Positions 15,543-22,666 of a stretch of DNA of 27,682 nucleotides are shown here, piece by piece. The translations under genes were made by a program, and so were the position numbers. Numbering within the stretch: the stretch's first letter is position 1; every line of letters starts with the position of its first letter. This DNA is from Planctomycetota bacterium (GTDB taxonomy: Bacteria; Planctomycetota; Phycisphaerae; WQYP01), in the NCBI GenBank assembly GCA_023489375.1, contig JAMDCX010000012.1, forward strand, positions 1 to 27,682. The letters run 5' to 3'. Below the pieces are notes generated by a model. The model did no database searches. It was not told the origin of the DNA and saw only the letters and a program-made list of their open reading frames with translations.

Positions 15543-15923
15543 ATGGCAAAAACGGGAAAGAAAAAAATACGCAAAAATGTGGGGCGGGGAATTGCCCATG
15601 TCAAGGCCAGCTTTAACAATACTCAGGTGACCATCACCGATGTTAATGGGGAAACTCTGGCGTGGGATTCCGCCGGGACCGTGGGCTTCAAGGGCGCCCG
15701 CAAGAGTACGCCCTTCGCCGCCACTCGCGCTGCGGAAAATTGCGCCATCAAGGCTAAAAAATTTGGCGTGCAGGAAATCGAAGTGCGGGTGAAAGGGCCT
15801 GGTTCCGGACGCGAATCGGCTATTACGGCATTGCAGAACAGTGGTTTGAAAATCAGCTCCATTGAGGACAATACTCCCTTGCCGCATAACGGATGTCGTC
15901 CGCCGAAAAAGCGGCGGGTATAA
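15543..15923 (+). CDS. rpsK: 30S ribosomal protein S11
   Basis: Small-subunit platform protein near the mRNA exit. The 126 residues contain ASFNNTQVTITDVNGE, the GFKGARKSTPFAA segment and the C-terminal EDNTPLPHNGCRPPKKRRV. GAGGT before the ATG supports the start. rpsD, which normally follows, is absent; rpoA is next after 162 bp. Confidence 0.96.
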   Translation: MAKTGKKKIRKNVGRGIAHVKASFNNTQVTITDVNGETLAWDSAGTVGFKGARKSTPFAATRAAENCAIKAKKFGVQEIEVRVKGPGSGRESAITALQNSGLKISSIEDNTPLPHNGCRPPKKRRV

Positions 15924-16085
15924 CATGGATGCCGCACGGCGGTGACCCCGGTTGTGGCTGCCGGGTAATAGCCTGGCGGGTGAGTCTGATGTATCGGCTA
16001 TCTTGATTTTGTTACGTTTTATTTTTCCGTGGTGATAGAGGCCTTGTGGCGATAATCCCGCGGAATATCAGTCAGGAGAATTTTT

Positions 16086-17234
16086 ATGCGAATGCGTTGG
16101 CGTGGTCTGGAACTTCCGACAAAAGTTGATCTCGATACTTCCATCAGTACCGATACATACGGTAAATTTGTTGTCGAACCCTTTGAACGCGGTTTTGGCA
16201 CCACAATCGGTAATTCTCTGCGGCGGGTTCTGCTGAGTTCTCTGGAAGGAGCGGCGGCGGTTTCCGTTCGGATCGCGGGCGCAGAACATGAATTTGCCCA
16301 GATTCCCGGCGTCGTGGAGGATGTCACCGATATTATTCTTAATGTCAAGGGACTTGTCCTGTCGCTGGAAGGCGATATTCCCAAGAATCTCAGTGTTCAG
16401 AAAAAAGGTCCCGGCGTGGTTACCGCCGGTGATTTGAAGGGTGATCCTGCACTGCAGATTCATAACAAAGATCTGGTGATTGCGACACTCAACTCCGATA
16501 TCAAGTTTGATATGGAATTGGAAATCCGCAAGGGGCGCGGATTTGTAACCGCTGCTGAAAATACTCCAGAAGAGCAGATTATTGGGGTAATTCCCATTGA
16601 TTCCATTTACTCTCCGGTAACGCGGGTACGCTACAAAACCGAAGATACACGCGTGGGTCAGAAGACCAATTATGACCGTCTGCTTCTGGAAATCTGGACC
16701 AATGGCACCATTTCACCGGAAATGGCGCTGGTGGAAGCCGCTAAAATCCTTCGCAAACACCTTAATGCGTTCCTGCTGCAGGTGGATCTCGGTTCGGATA
16801 TTCAGGCCCCCATGGAGGTCGATGAGCCGGCAACACCCATGGTCCTTAAGGATACCATGAAGGGGCACCTGGATGAGCCGCTATCCACGCTGGGATTATC
16901 TGTGCGGGCCAATAATTGCCTGGAATCAGCACGCATTCATACGATCGGTGATATGATTCAACTTACCGACGCGGAAATAATGAAAGTCCGTAGTTTTGGA
17001 AAAACCAGTCTGCGGGAGATCAAGGCCAAACTTCAGGAAATGGGCTTCTCTCTGGGTATGCAGGTGCCGGAAGAAGAGCCTGCCAAGGAGGATGAAAAAG
17101 ACGAGAAGGGAGAGAAGAAGAAAGACGATAAGGAAAAAGATAAAGATAATAAAGATACTCAGAAAGATAAAAAAGAGGATGAAAAAGAGAAAGAGGAACC
17201 TAAGAAGCGGGCGGCTGACGAAAAAGCCTCCTGA
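16086..17234 (+). CDS. rpoA: RNA polymerase alpha subunit with charged C-terminal tail
   Basis: Alpha subunit that nucleates RNA polymerase assembly and contacts upstream promoter DNA. The N-terminal domain (about 1-235) contains EPFERGFGTTIGNSLRRVLL and the dimer region. The C-terminal domain (about 260-325) has LSVRANNCLE, with Arg274 and Asn277 aligning with the E. coli UP-element contacts Arg265 and Asn268, and SFGKTSLREIK. Residues 328-382 are an added low-complexity tail almost entirely of Lys, Glu and Asp. AGGAG seven bases upstream supports the start. Confidence 0.96.
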   Translation: MRMRWRGLELPTKVDLDTSISTDTYGKFVVEPFERGFGTTIGNSLRRVLLSSLEGAAAVSVRIAGAEHEFAQIPGVVEDVTDIILNVKGLVLSLEGDIPKNLSVQKKGPGVVTAGDLKGDPALQIHNKDLVIATLNSDIKFDMELEIRKGRGFVTAAENTPEEQIIGVIPIDSIYSPVTRVRYKTEDTRVGQKTNYDRLLLEIWTNGTISPEMALVEAAKILRKHLNAFLLQVDLGSDIQAPMEVDEPATPMVLKDTMKGHLDEPLSTLGLSVRANNCLESARIHTIGDMIQLTDAEIMKVRSFGKTSLREIKAKLQEMGFSLGMQVPEEEPAKEDEKDEKGEKKKDDKEKDKDNKDTQKDKKEDEKEKEEPKKRAADEKAS

Positions 17235-17305
17235 TGTTGCTGTTGATTGGTTGTTAACCCGGCGGCTCCCTATATTCGTGCCGCCTTTTACGCGAGGATA
17301 TTTCC

Positions 17306-17764
17306 ATGCGTCATCGAGTTGTTGGTCGAAGACTTTCCCGTACCGCCGCCCATCGTAAGGCCATGCTGCGAAACTTGTCGCAGTCTTTATTGGAGCATGG
17401 GCAGGTACAAACTACCTTGCCTAAAGCCAAAGAATTGGTCCGTTTTATTGAACCTCTTATTACCCTGGCCAAAAAAAATACGCTCGCCGCCCGTCGGTTG
17501 GTCATTGCACGCCTGCGTGATCGACTCATGGCCGACCCTAAGGACGTGGATATGCTGCTTGATGACAGTGTTGTCCAGAAGTTGTTCAAGGATATTGCGC
17601 CGGTCTATGCTGATCGGCATGGCGGCTATACCCGCATTGTTAAAACCGCCAAATGGCGCATCGGAGATGCTGGTGATATTGTGATCGTTCAACTGGTGGA
17701 TATTGCTAAAACCAAGACTCGGTCATCCACACGTCCGGTTGCCGCCGCAGATTCCACGCAGTAA
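17306..17764 (+). CDS. rplQ: 50S ribosomal protein L17
   Basis: Large-subunit protein near the tunnel exit. It has 152 residues (about 120-127 in many bacteria). MRHRVVGRRLSRTAAHRKAM and the downstream LPKAKELVRFIEPLITLAK are diagnostic, as is GGYTRIVK near residue 110. The last 25 residues form an extra tail. GAGGA before the ATG supports the start. It ends the ribosomal locus. Confidence 0.95.
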   Translation: MRHRVVGRRLSRTAAHRKAMLRNLSQSLLEHGQVQTTLPKAKELVRFIEPLITLAKKNTLAARRLVIARLRDRLMADPKDVDMLLDDSVVQKLFKDIAPVYADRHGGYTRIVKTAKWRIGDAGDIVIVQLVDIAKTKTRSSTRPVAAADSTQ

Positions 17765-17782
17765 CTTCATAGTACAAACCCC

Positions 17783-17941
17783 GTAACCGTTCACAGAATT
17801 GTGCGTAAAACAACGATATAACCATTCACGAAGGGTCTACTGCAGCAGGCTGGAAGCTTGCACCACAAGAGGTGCCCCCTACTTTGACGTACTCCGGAGC
17901 TGCCATAACTCAGGCCCATCGGCATGGTCGTGAACGGTTAC
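17783..17941. repeat. 159-bp region bounded by GTAACCGTTCAC inverted ends
   Basis: It starts with GTAACCGTTCAC (17783-17794) and ends with CGTGAACGGTTAC (17929-17941). A second inner copy, TAACCATTCACG (17819-17830), also pairs with the right end. The ends match the 152-bp elements at 19138 and 23896, but the interior does not, and I see no flanking duplication. It may be a nested or decayed relative. Confidence 0.5.
17845..17864 (+). repeat. 20-bp dispersed hairpin repeat, copy 1
   Basis: This sequence (GCAGGCTGGAAGC, ending TTGCACC) matches the reverse complement of 23855-23874 at 19 of 20 positions. It can fold on itself imperfectly. Copy 1 sits inside the 17783-17941 repeat. Confidence 0.55.
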
Positions 17942-17968
17942 GATAAAACAAACGGTACCACCTTTGAC

Positions 17969-17995
17969 TTGACAATCTGATTAAAATTCCATAAC
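17969..17995 (+). promoter_or_regulatory. Possible cysK promoter
   Basis: TTGACA (17969-17974) is a perfect -35 hexamer, but the best -10 nearby, CATAAC (17990-17995), gives a short 15-bp spacer. It lies about 35 bp before the cysK start, downstream of the repeat at 17783-17941. Confidence 0.35.
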
Positions 17996-18028
17996 CTACC
18001 AAACAGATTGATATTACAGGAGATCATT

Positions 18029-18982
18029 ATGGGCAGGCTTTTTTCGGACATAACCAAAACCATCGGTAACACTCCTCTGGTGCGAATTAATCGCCTGGTT
18101 CCCGCGGGACAAGGCATTGTTTTCGCCAAGTGTGAATTTTTTAATCCGCTCGGCAGCGTAAAAGATCGTATTGGCACGGCCATGATTGAAGCGGCTGAAA
18201 GAGCGGGCAAGATCAACAAAGATACGCATATCATGGAAGCCACCAGTGGCAATACGGGGATCGCCTTGGCTTTTGTATGCGCGGCCAAAGGCTATAAGCT
18301 AACACTGTATATGCCGGAAAGTATGTCCATGGAGCGTCGCAAACTTCTGCGAATTATGGGAGCCAACCTGGTGCTCACCCCCGCCGCCGAAGGCATGCCC
18401 GGTGCGATTCGCCGCTGTGATGAAGCCGCCGCCACCGACAAAAAAGCGATTGTTGCCCGGCAGTTTGAAAATGTAGCCAATGTTGAAATTCATGCAAAAA
18501 CCACCGCCGAGGAAATTTGGAACGATACCGATGGGAAAGTAGATTGCCTGGTTTCCGCCGTCGGTACCGGTGGTACCATTAGCGGTGTCAGCAGTGTAAT
18601 CAAGAAGCGGAATCCCAAATTCCGAGCCATAGCCGTAGAACCCAGCGACTCCCCGGTTATTACGCAGTATAAGGCGGGCCAGCCACTGAAGCCCGGCCCG
18701 CATAAAATTCAGGGTGCGGGCGCCGGTTTTATTCCTAAAAATCTGTACGTGGATCTGGTAGATGAAGTCATTCAAGTCACCAACGAAACCGCCTTTGATT
18801 GGGCCCGCCGATTGGCGCGGGAGGAAGGTATATTGGCCGGCATCAGTTCCGGAGCCAATATGTGGGCCGCCGCACAAGTTGCCGCGCGTCCGGAAATGAA
18901 AGGCAAAATCATCGTGACCGTCATGTGTTCTACCGGAGAACGTTATATCAGCACAGCCATGTATGACGGCCTGGGCGTGTAA
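18029..18982 (+). CDS. cysK: Cysteine synthase (O-acetylserine sulfhydrylase)
   Basis: PLP enzyme that makes cysteine from O-acetylserine and sulfide. The 317-residue product carries the Schiff-base lysine Lys45 (NPLGSVKDR), the substrate loop TSGNTG (72-77), the phosphate-binding GTGGT (179-183) and STGERY (301-306). AGGAG (18018-18022) six bases before the ATG decides the start; an in-frame TTG at 18008 is less likely. The gene stands alone between repeat elements. CysM-like or cystathionine beta-synthase-like activity cannot be excluded, but the length and motifs fit CysK. Confidence 0.92.
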   Translation: MGRLFSDITKTIGNTPLVRINRLVPAGQGIVFAKCEFFNPLGSVKDRIGTAMIEAAERAGKINKDTHIMEATSGNTGIALAFVCAAKGYKLTLYMPESMSMERRKLLRIMGANLVLTPAAEGMPGAIRRCDEAAATDKKAIVARQFENVANVEIHAKTTAEEIWNDTDGKVDCLVSAVGTGGTISGVSSVIKKRNPKFRAIAVEPSDSPVITQYKAGQPLKPGPHKIQGAGAGFIPKNLYVDLVDEVIQVTNETAFDWARRLAREEGILAGISSGANMWAAAQVAARPEMKGKIIVTVMCSTGERYISTAMYDGLGV

Positions 18983-19137
18983 CTCCAGCGCGGCGGCCGC
19001 CACAACTATAAATCTCGCCTCCAAATGCGGAGATTATGGGATAAATAAACCCCGGAAAGGTATGGATCACAGACGGCAATATCCGTAATTGCGGTTTTGA
19101 TCCGTTTCCGAGTTCATTGATTATTGGTGATCAATAT

Positions 19138-19289
19138 GTAACCGTTCACGGGCAAAAATACGCCAAAAATGAAAGAAATAATGTGGAGTCTGGACTTTAT
19201 TAGACATAAAAATCACGAAAAACAGGGAGCGTGAGGTAAAAAGTGGCGTTTTTACCATAATTTCGCCACTTTTGCTCGTGAACGGTTAC
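19138..19289. mobile_element. 152-bp non-autonomous element, copy A, with 8-bp target duplication
   Basis: The element begins GTAACCGTTCACGGGCAAAA and ends in its inverse with one mismatch in 20. It is flanked on both sides by ATCAATAT (19130-19137 and 19290-19297), an exact 8-bp duplication. Inside, AAAAGTGGCG (19239-19248) pairs with CGCCACTTTT (19264-19273). It encodes no protein. Copy B at 23896 has the same length and the block AATCACGAAAAACAG at the same offset. IS66-family elements have ends starting GTAA and 8-bp duplications, so an IS66 transposase acting in trans is a reasonable inference. Confidence 0.85.
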
Positions 19290-19313
19290 ATCAATATTCA
19301 TTACTCCCCGCTT

Positions 19314-19496
19314 TTAATACTACAACGCTAGGTTTTACATAACTATTTGCTTGGCAATGAGTTACGCCATGGCACCTTTTCAATAGGGGAACTGCATAAC
19401 GGCTCTGTGTCTGGTTGTAGAAACGCCAGCCACTATTGGCTTTCAGCGTTGCTACGCCCGGCGTTCGGCATTATCGACTTAGCGTTGTAGTATTAA
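19314..19496. mobile_element. 183-bp element with perfect 17-bp inverted ends
   Basis: TTAATACTACAACGCTA at 19314-19330 is the exact reverse complement of 19480-19496. Internal stems, such as AACGC/GCGTT with CAGCCA/TGGCT in the middle, suggest a strong fold. The ends begin with TTAA, so a TA or TTAA duplication cannot be told apart from the inverted ends. It has no coding capacity. It lies 17 bp after copy A of the 152-bp element and just before a gene remnant. It could also be a structured RNA. Confidence 0.6.
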
Positions 19497-19549
19497 CCAC
19501 GACAACACAATGCCGCAGCGACGAAAGGTGTGCCTTTGCGAAGGCCTAA

Positions 19550-19696
19550 AATAAAGCGGAACTGATAACCTATCTGAAACTGACCGGTGTTCGTCTGGGA
19601 TGGCTGCTAAATTTTAACGACGCTCTATTGGAAGAAGTAGCGAACGCATTGAATGGCTGTCCTCACGGGGGCCACTTAGGCCCAGTACATGATTAA
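19550..19696 (+). pseudogene. C-terminal remnant of a GxxExxY-family protein
   Basis: The frame from 19550 to the TAA at 19694-19696 reads NKAELITYLKLTG, then VRLGWLLNFN. This closely resembles the C-terminal core of GxxExxY proteins (typically AQLLTYLKLTG, then LGLLINFN). The N-terminal part with the GxxExxY motif is missing, and a stop codon lies just upstream at 19547-19549. It looks like the 3' end of a deleted gene. The family's function is not settled. Confidence 0.6.
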
Positions 19697-19813
19697 CTTC
19701 GTGTTTTCCCTTTGCCATCCCAGCCAACCAGCCGCGGGTTTCCACCGCACGACTGTATCACCCCGGCGGAATTATTTTTTGCGCAGGCCACTTAGGTACG
19801 CATGGTGGCAAAC
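19697..19813. other. Gene-free spacer downstream of the GxxExxY remnant
   Basis: This stretch completes the non-coding region from 18983. An 11-bp direct repeat, GGCCACTTAGG, occurs at 19670-19680 (inside the remnant) and 19786-19796. The 45-bp dispersed repeat lies between them at 19730-19775. The part from 18983 to 19129 shows only a weak stem near 19012-19035 and nothing else I can name. Confidence 0.45.
19730..19775 (+). repeat. 45-bp dispersed repeat, copy 1
   Basis: AGCCGCGGGTTTCCACCG, then GACTGTATCA and CGGCGGAATTAT, aligns along its length with 21418-21462 (AGCCGCAGATTTCACCG, GACTATGTAA, CGGTGGAGTTAT). The two copies have the same orientation and differ by substitutions and a one-base gap. 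The flanks also share a CACTTAG/TACTTAG motif. Function unknown. Confidence 0.55.
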
Positions 19814-20902
19814 TCAAGTATGGCCAACCGGATTAATTTCCGCCGGCTGGCCCTTCTGGTAGGCACTTCGGGTGCTGCCAGTGGGAGAAAGGCTGCTCTT
19901 GAGATCGCAGGCGTGGGCTTCGAGGCCCAAACCGAAGTCGTTTTCCACCAGGTCCTGAATTTCCAGCATCTCCGCATGGGAAAGCAAATTTCCATCACAG
20001 GCATCCGCAAACTCCCGCAACTCTGCCGCCGTGCTGATATTGGGTTGAACACTCACCAGCGTCGGCCAGGTCAACAGCCACTTGATGGCCAATTGGCCCA
20101 GGGTGCAACCATGGTTTTTTTGAATCGAGCGGATTTTTTCCACTTTTTTCAGACCATAGACCAGCCAATTGCGATCCCGAAATTTTCGATGATCCGTAAA
20201 TGTGGTATTTTCATTATATAAATCCTGCAGAATACCGGAGCTGTGCGGCACGCGGCTGATAATACCACCGCCGCCAAGCTCCTGGGATAATTCGCATAAT
20301 TCGCGCCCGGGATGCTGTTCAAAGATATTAAACACCGTTTGTACTGTGGCGACGTGCCAGTCCCGCAACGCCACGACTCCCTCTTCCCGCCAGCCGATAG
20401 CCGGTCCTAACGCCACTCCCCAATGTCGGATTTTACCCTGTTGTTGTAAGTGTCGCAGCGTGTCCACCAGGGCATCATTCATCTGCGGAAGTTTAATGTT
20501 GTGCGCCTGCCAAAGGTCAATATGGTCAGTCCGCAGCCGCTGGAGAGATGCCTCAAGGGCTTTTTGCACAAATACCGGAGAAAAATTCTGTTGACGTTCT
20601 TTATGCGATCCTTCCACTCCCGGATCGCTGTAAAAGTCATAACCGAATTTGGTGGCAAGTATAATTTTATCCCGCCCCGCCAAACGCAGCGTTTCCGCAA
20701 GCATCTCTTCCGCCCGGCCATTATTGTAGGCATCTGCAGTGTCAAAAAAATTAACCCCCAGCTCCAACGCCTGGTTCTGCAACCGGATTCCTTCCGGCTC
20801 ATCCGCTGGCCCCTTCCCCCACATGAAACTGCCATAAATAAAATTACCAAAGGAAAGTTCCGACACCCTCAAATCAGTTCCGGGAATAACGCGGTAGCGC
20901 AT
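19814..20902 (-). CDS. Aldo/keto reductase
   Basis: NAD(P)H-dependent oxidoreductase with a TIM-barrel fold, 362 residues. The catalytic tetrad is complete: Asp54 (NFFDTADAY), Tyr59, Lys85 (ILATKFG) and His134 (IDLWQAHN). The C-terminal half has the GVALG and QTVFNIFEQ strands and a WLLTWP-VSVQP segment as in AKR families that bind the cofactor there. The frame extends upstream to 21181, but MRYRVIPGTDLRVSELSFGN is the family N-terminus, and GGAG nine bases before it (20912-20915 on the opposite strand) fixes the start at 20902. The substrate cannot be predicted. It is transcribed alone, against its neighbours. Confidence 0.9.
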   Translation of the reverse strand: MRYRVIPGTDLRVSELSFGNFIYGSFMWGKGPADEPEGIRLQNQALELGVNFFDTADAYNNGRAEEMLAETLRLAGRDKIILATKFGYDFYSDPGVEGSHKERQQNFSPVFVQKALEASLQRLRTDHIDLWQAHNIKLPQMNDALVDTLRHLQQQGKIRHWGVALGPAIGWREEGVVALRDWHVATVQTVFNIFEQHPGRELCELSQELGGGGIISRVPHSSGILQDLYNENTTFTDHRKFRDRNWLVYGLKKVEKIRSIQKNHGCTLGQLAIKWLLTWPTLVSVQPNISTAAELREFADACDGNLLSHAEMLEIQDLVENDFGLGLEAHACDLKSSLSPTGSTRSAYQKGQPAEINPVGHT

Positions 20903-21195
20903 GATCAATAACTCCAATATCCGGCGCAGGCCAACCGGCGCGCAGCTTTTTATGCAGTATAGCGGAGCAGGCCCTTTTATTAAACGGCCTGATCGTCGCC
21001 TGCATACGAATGCGGAATGGTCTTGAGCAATGAGTAAAACACAGGAGTATGATGATAAGCTGGCCAGGAAGCTGGCCACGCGGTAGTCTATGAGTAATGA
21101 ATAATGAGTGATGAATAAAGTGCGGGAAGGGGAGTGCCGCGAGCCGGTGGGCAAGGGGCTTAGGTTACAGTTTACAGACAAGGAGGAACGCGAAC

Positions 21196-21266
21196 CGGTG
21201 GGTTTATCCCACCGCTATGCCGCATAAACCGCGACCGCGGGTCGCGTCAACGATTGAAGGTTGACG
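21196..21266. repeat. Cluster of three consecutive hairpins
   Basis: CGGTGGG/CCCACCG (21196-21202 with 21208-21214), CGCGACC/GGTCGCG (21230-21236 with 21240-21246) and CGTCAA/TTGACG (21245-21250 with 21261-21266) follow each other. An alternative long pairing joins GGTTTAT (21201-21207) with ATAAACC (21224-21230). This resembles a modular REP-like intergenic repeat. It could fold in RNA or as single-stranded DNA. Confidence 0.5.
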
Positions 21267-21417
21267 TATGATAAATAATGAGCAACGACACAACGAACAA
21301 CGAGCAAAAAACTACTGCGATTCCGGCGCTTTTAAGTGTAGCAAAGCGCTACGTCTCATTACTCATTGCGGAGCGGCCGCCGCGCCGCTTCTGTCTCTTG
21401 TAACTTGGCGCCTACTT

Positions 21418-21462
21418 AGCCGCAGATTTCACCGTGCGACTATGTAAATCCGGTGGAGTTAT
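21418..21462 (+). repeat. 45-bp dispersed repeat, copy 2
   Basis: Same family and orientation as 19730-19775. It is preceded by TACTTAG, as copy 1 is followed by a CACTTAG unit. It lies upstream of the glycosyltransferase genes. Confidence 0.55.
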
Positions 21463-21508
21463 AGTTCATCAGCTCTCAGGCTTTTGGCCTGAATCCCGGT
21501 CGGGTAAT

Positions 21509-21532
21509 ATTACGATAGTATATTATCGTAAT
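21509..21532. promoter_or_regulatory. Perfect 9-bp palindrome upstream of the GT10 gene
   Basis: ATTACGATA (21509-21517) and TATCGTAAT (21524-21532) are exact inverse copies around GTATAT. The AT-rich symmetry and its place about 95 bp before the GT10 start suggest an operator for a dimeric regulator. A plain hairpin is the alternative. Confidence 0.4.
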
Positions 21533-21626
21533 GGAACTTTGATGGTAAATTTACATATAAATGGTTCCAATAAACACGGAGTCACGTCGGCAATATGGAT
21601 GCGGAATTGCATGGGGAGCCACCAGC

Positions 21627-22610
21627 ATGCTTAAGCGCCTGCGTAACCTGAACAAATTGGTATGCCGCATACGCAACACCATTGCGCCAAGCCGGAAATA
21701 TCGGGCGCGATCCTTATCGCGTTCGGCACTGGAAGACAACAGCATCGTATTACGGTTCGGTGTAAAAACAATACGCTGGGTGTTTCAATTCCCGTATGAT
21801 CGCGAATTCGCCGAAAAGTATATTTTACCATGGGCGTTTCCATCTCTGCGGCCTGAACGGCGTGATCTTACGACGGACTTTACCGTCGGGGCGTATCTCC
21901 ATAATGAAACCATACTTGGAAGTTTTGCCGACCTTGCGGGCCAGAAATTTCTGCTCTCCGGCGAAGTTGAAACCCGCCACCCGCGACTGGACCGCACCTT
22001 GAGTTTTGTCCAGGGGCCACAGCCCGGCGATGATCCAGCGTATATCCGTTACGCCCCAACTCTTTGTTGCTGGGCGCCACCACTTGATCCCGTTAAATCC
22101 CGCAAATGTTCCGTAGTTGACAGCGGGCGCTATGCGTGGCGCGTGGAGATGATCAACCGGTTGTGCCAGCAAATCGGCGACGTGGAGATATTCGGTAACC
22201 TTTCCGGGAAAACCCTGGGCGGTTATCACGGTTCCGGTGCCGGGGCGGCGGGGGTAGGTAAATATGTCGGTATTCAGGATTTCTGCTTTTATCTTTCTAT
22301 TGAGCGGGCGGTTGCGAATGATTATCTGACGGAAAAATTCAGCGATGCCGTCCTGTGCAATGCGATACCGATTTATCATGGCGCACCGAATGTACACCTG
22401 TATACTTATCCGGACGCGAGTATCGCGGCGGACGATGCAGCTAAAATAGACTGGAAGAACTGGCCGCAGCAGTACGATCGCCGGGTGCCGACCTTGCGGG
22501 CGCAAAAGGAGTTTTTCCGCACAAAATTGAATATCTTTGCTTATTTTCATGCGGTGACTGAAAAACCATCGCTGCTGGATCGGCGGCGGCCTATAACCCT
22601 TGAGATATGA
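21627..22610 (+). CDS. GT10-family glycosyltransferase (fucosyltransferase-like)
   Basis: Predicted transfer of a sugar, in known members fucose from GDP-fucose, to a glycan acceptor. The 327-residue product has the GT10 donor-binding signature at 219-255: FCFYLSIERA, then DYLTEKFSDAVLCNAIPIYH and GAPN. The upstream half is divergent and has no clear membrane segment. An in-frame ATG at 21561 has no ribosome binding site, while GGGGAG (21613-21618) is eight bases from the ATG at 21627. A GT2 gene follows, suggesting a surface-glycan locus. The exact donor is not determined by the sequence. Confidence 0.82.
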   Translation: MLKRLRNLNKLVCRIRNTIAPSRKYRARSLSRSALEDNSIVLRFGVKTIRWVFQFPYDREFAEKYILPWAFPSLRPERRDLTTDFTVGAYLHNETILGSFADLAGQKFLLSGEVETRHPRLDRTLSFVQGPQPGDDPAYIRYAPTLCCWAPPLDPVKSRKCSVVDSGRYAWRVEMINRLCQQIGDVEIFGNLSGKTLGGYHGSGAGAAGVGKYVGIQDFCFYLSIERAVANDYLTEKFSDAVLCNAIPIYHGAPNVHLYTYPDASIAADDAAKIDWKNWPQQYDRRVPTLRAQKEFFRTKLNIFAYFHAVTEKPSLLDRRRPITLEI

Positions 22611-22666
22611 TATAATTATCGTTACAGCGTCGGAGGGAAGAGATGGCGGCGGTTAAATGAGGGTCT

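Larger units (their letters stand above)
20903..21626. other. Intergenic region between divergent aldo/keto reductase and GT10 genes
   Basis: No gene is supported in this stretch of about 720 bp. It contains short near-tandem ATGAGTAATGA-like repeats (about 21090-21118), a hairpin cluster (21196-21266), a second 45-bp repeat copy (21418-21462), a GTAGC/GCTAC stem near 21340 and a perfect 9-bp palindrome (21509-21532). Both flanking genes would have their promoters here, but I see no clear -35/-10 pair. Confidence 0.5.

Noticed and set aside
19314..19496. Integron attC site
   Set aside because: The ends do not show the GTTRRRY/RYYYAAC core pair, and there is no integrase or cassette array nearby.
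19593..19723. 10-bp inverted repeat (CTGGGATGGC with GCCATCCCAG) as a further element
   Set aside because: It is short, with its left arm inside the GxxExxY remnant, and has no duplication or further support.
20903..21181. N-terminal extension of the aldo/keto reductase up to 21181
   Set aside because: The family N-terminus and a ribosome binding site place the start at 20902; the upstream residues are translated repeat sequence.
22600..22616. Promoter with TATAAT at 22611 before the GT2 gene
   Set aside because: No -35 hexamer at a usable distance; the TTGAGA present is only 5 bp away.
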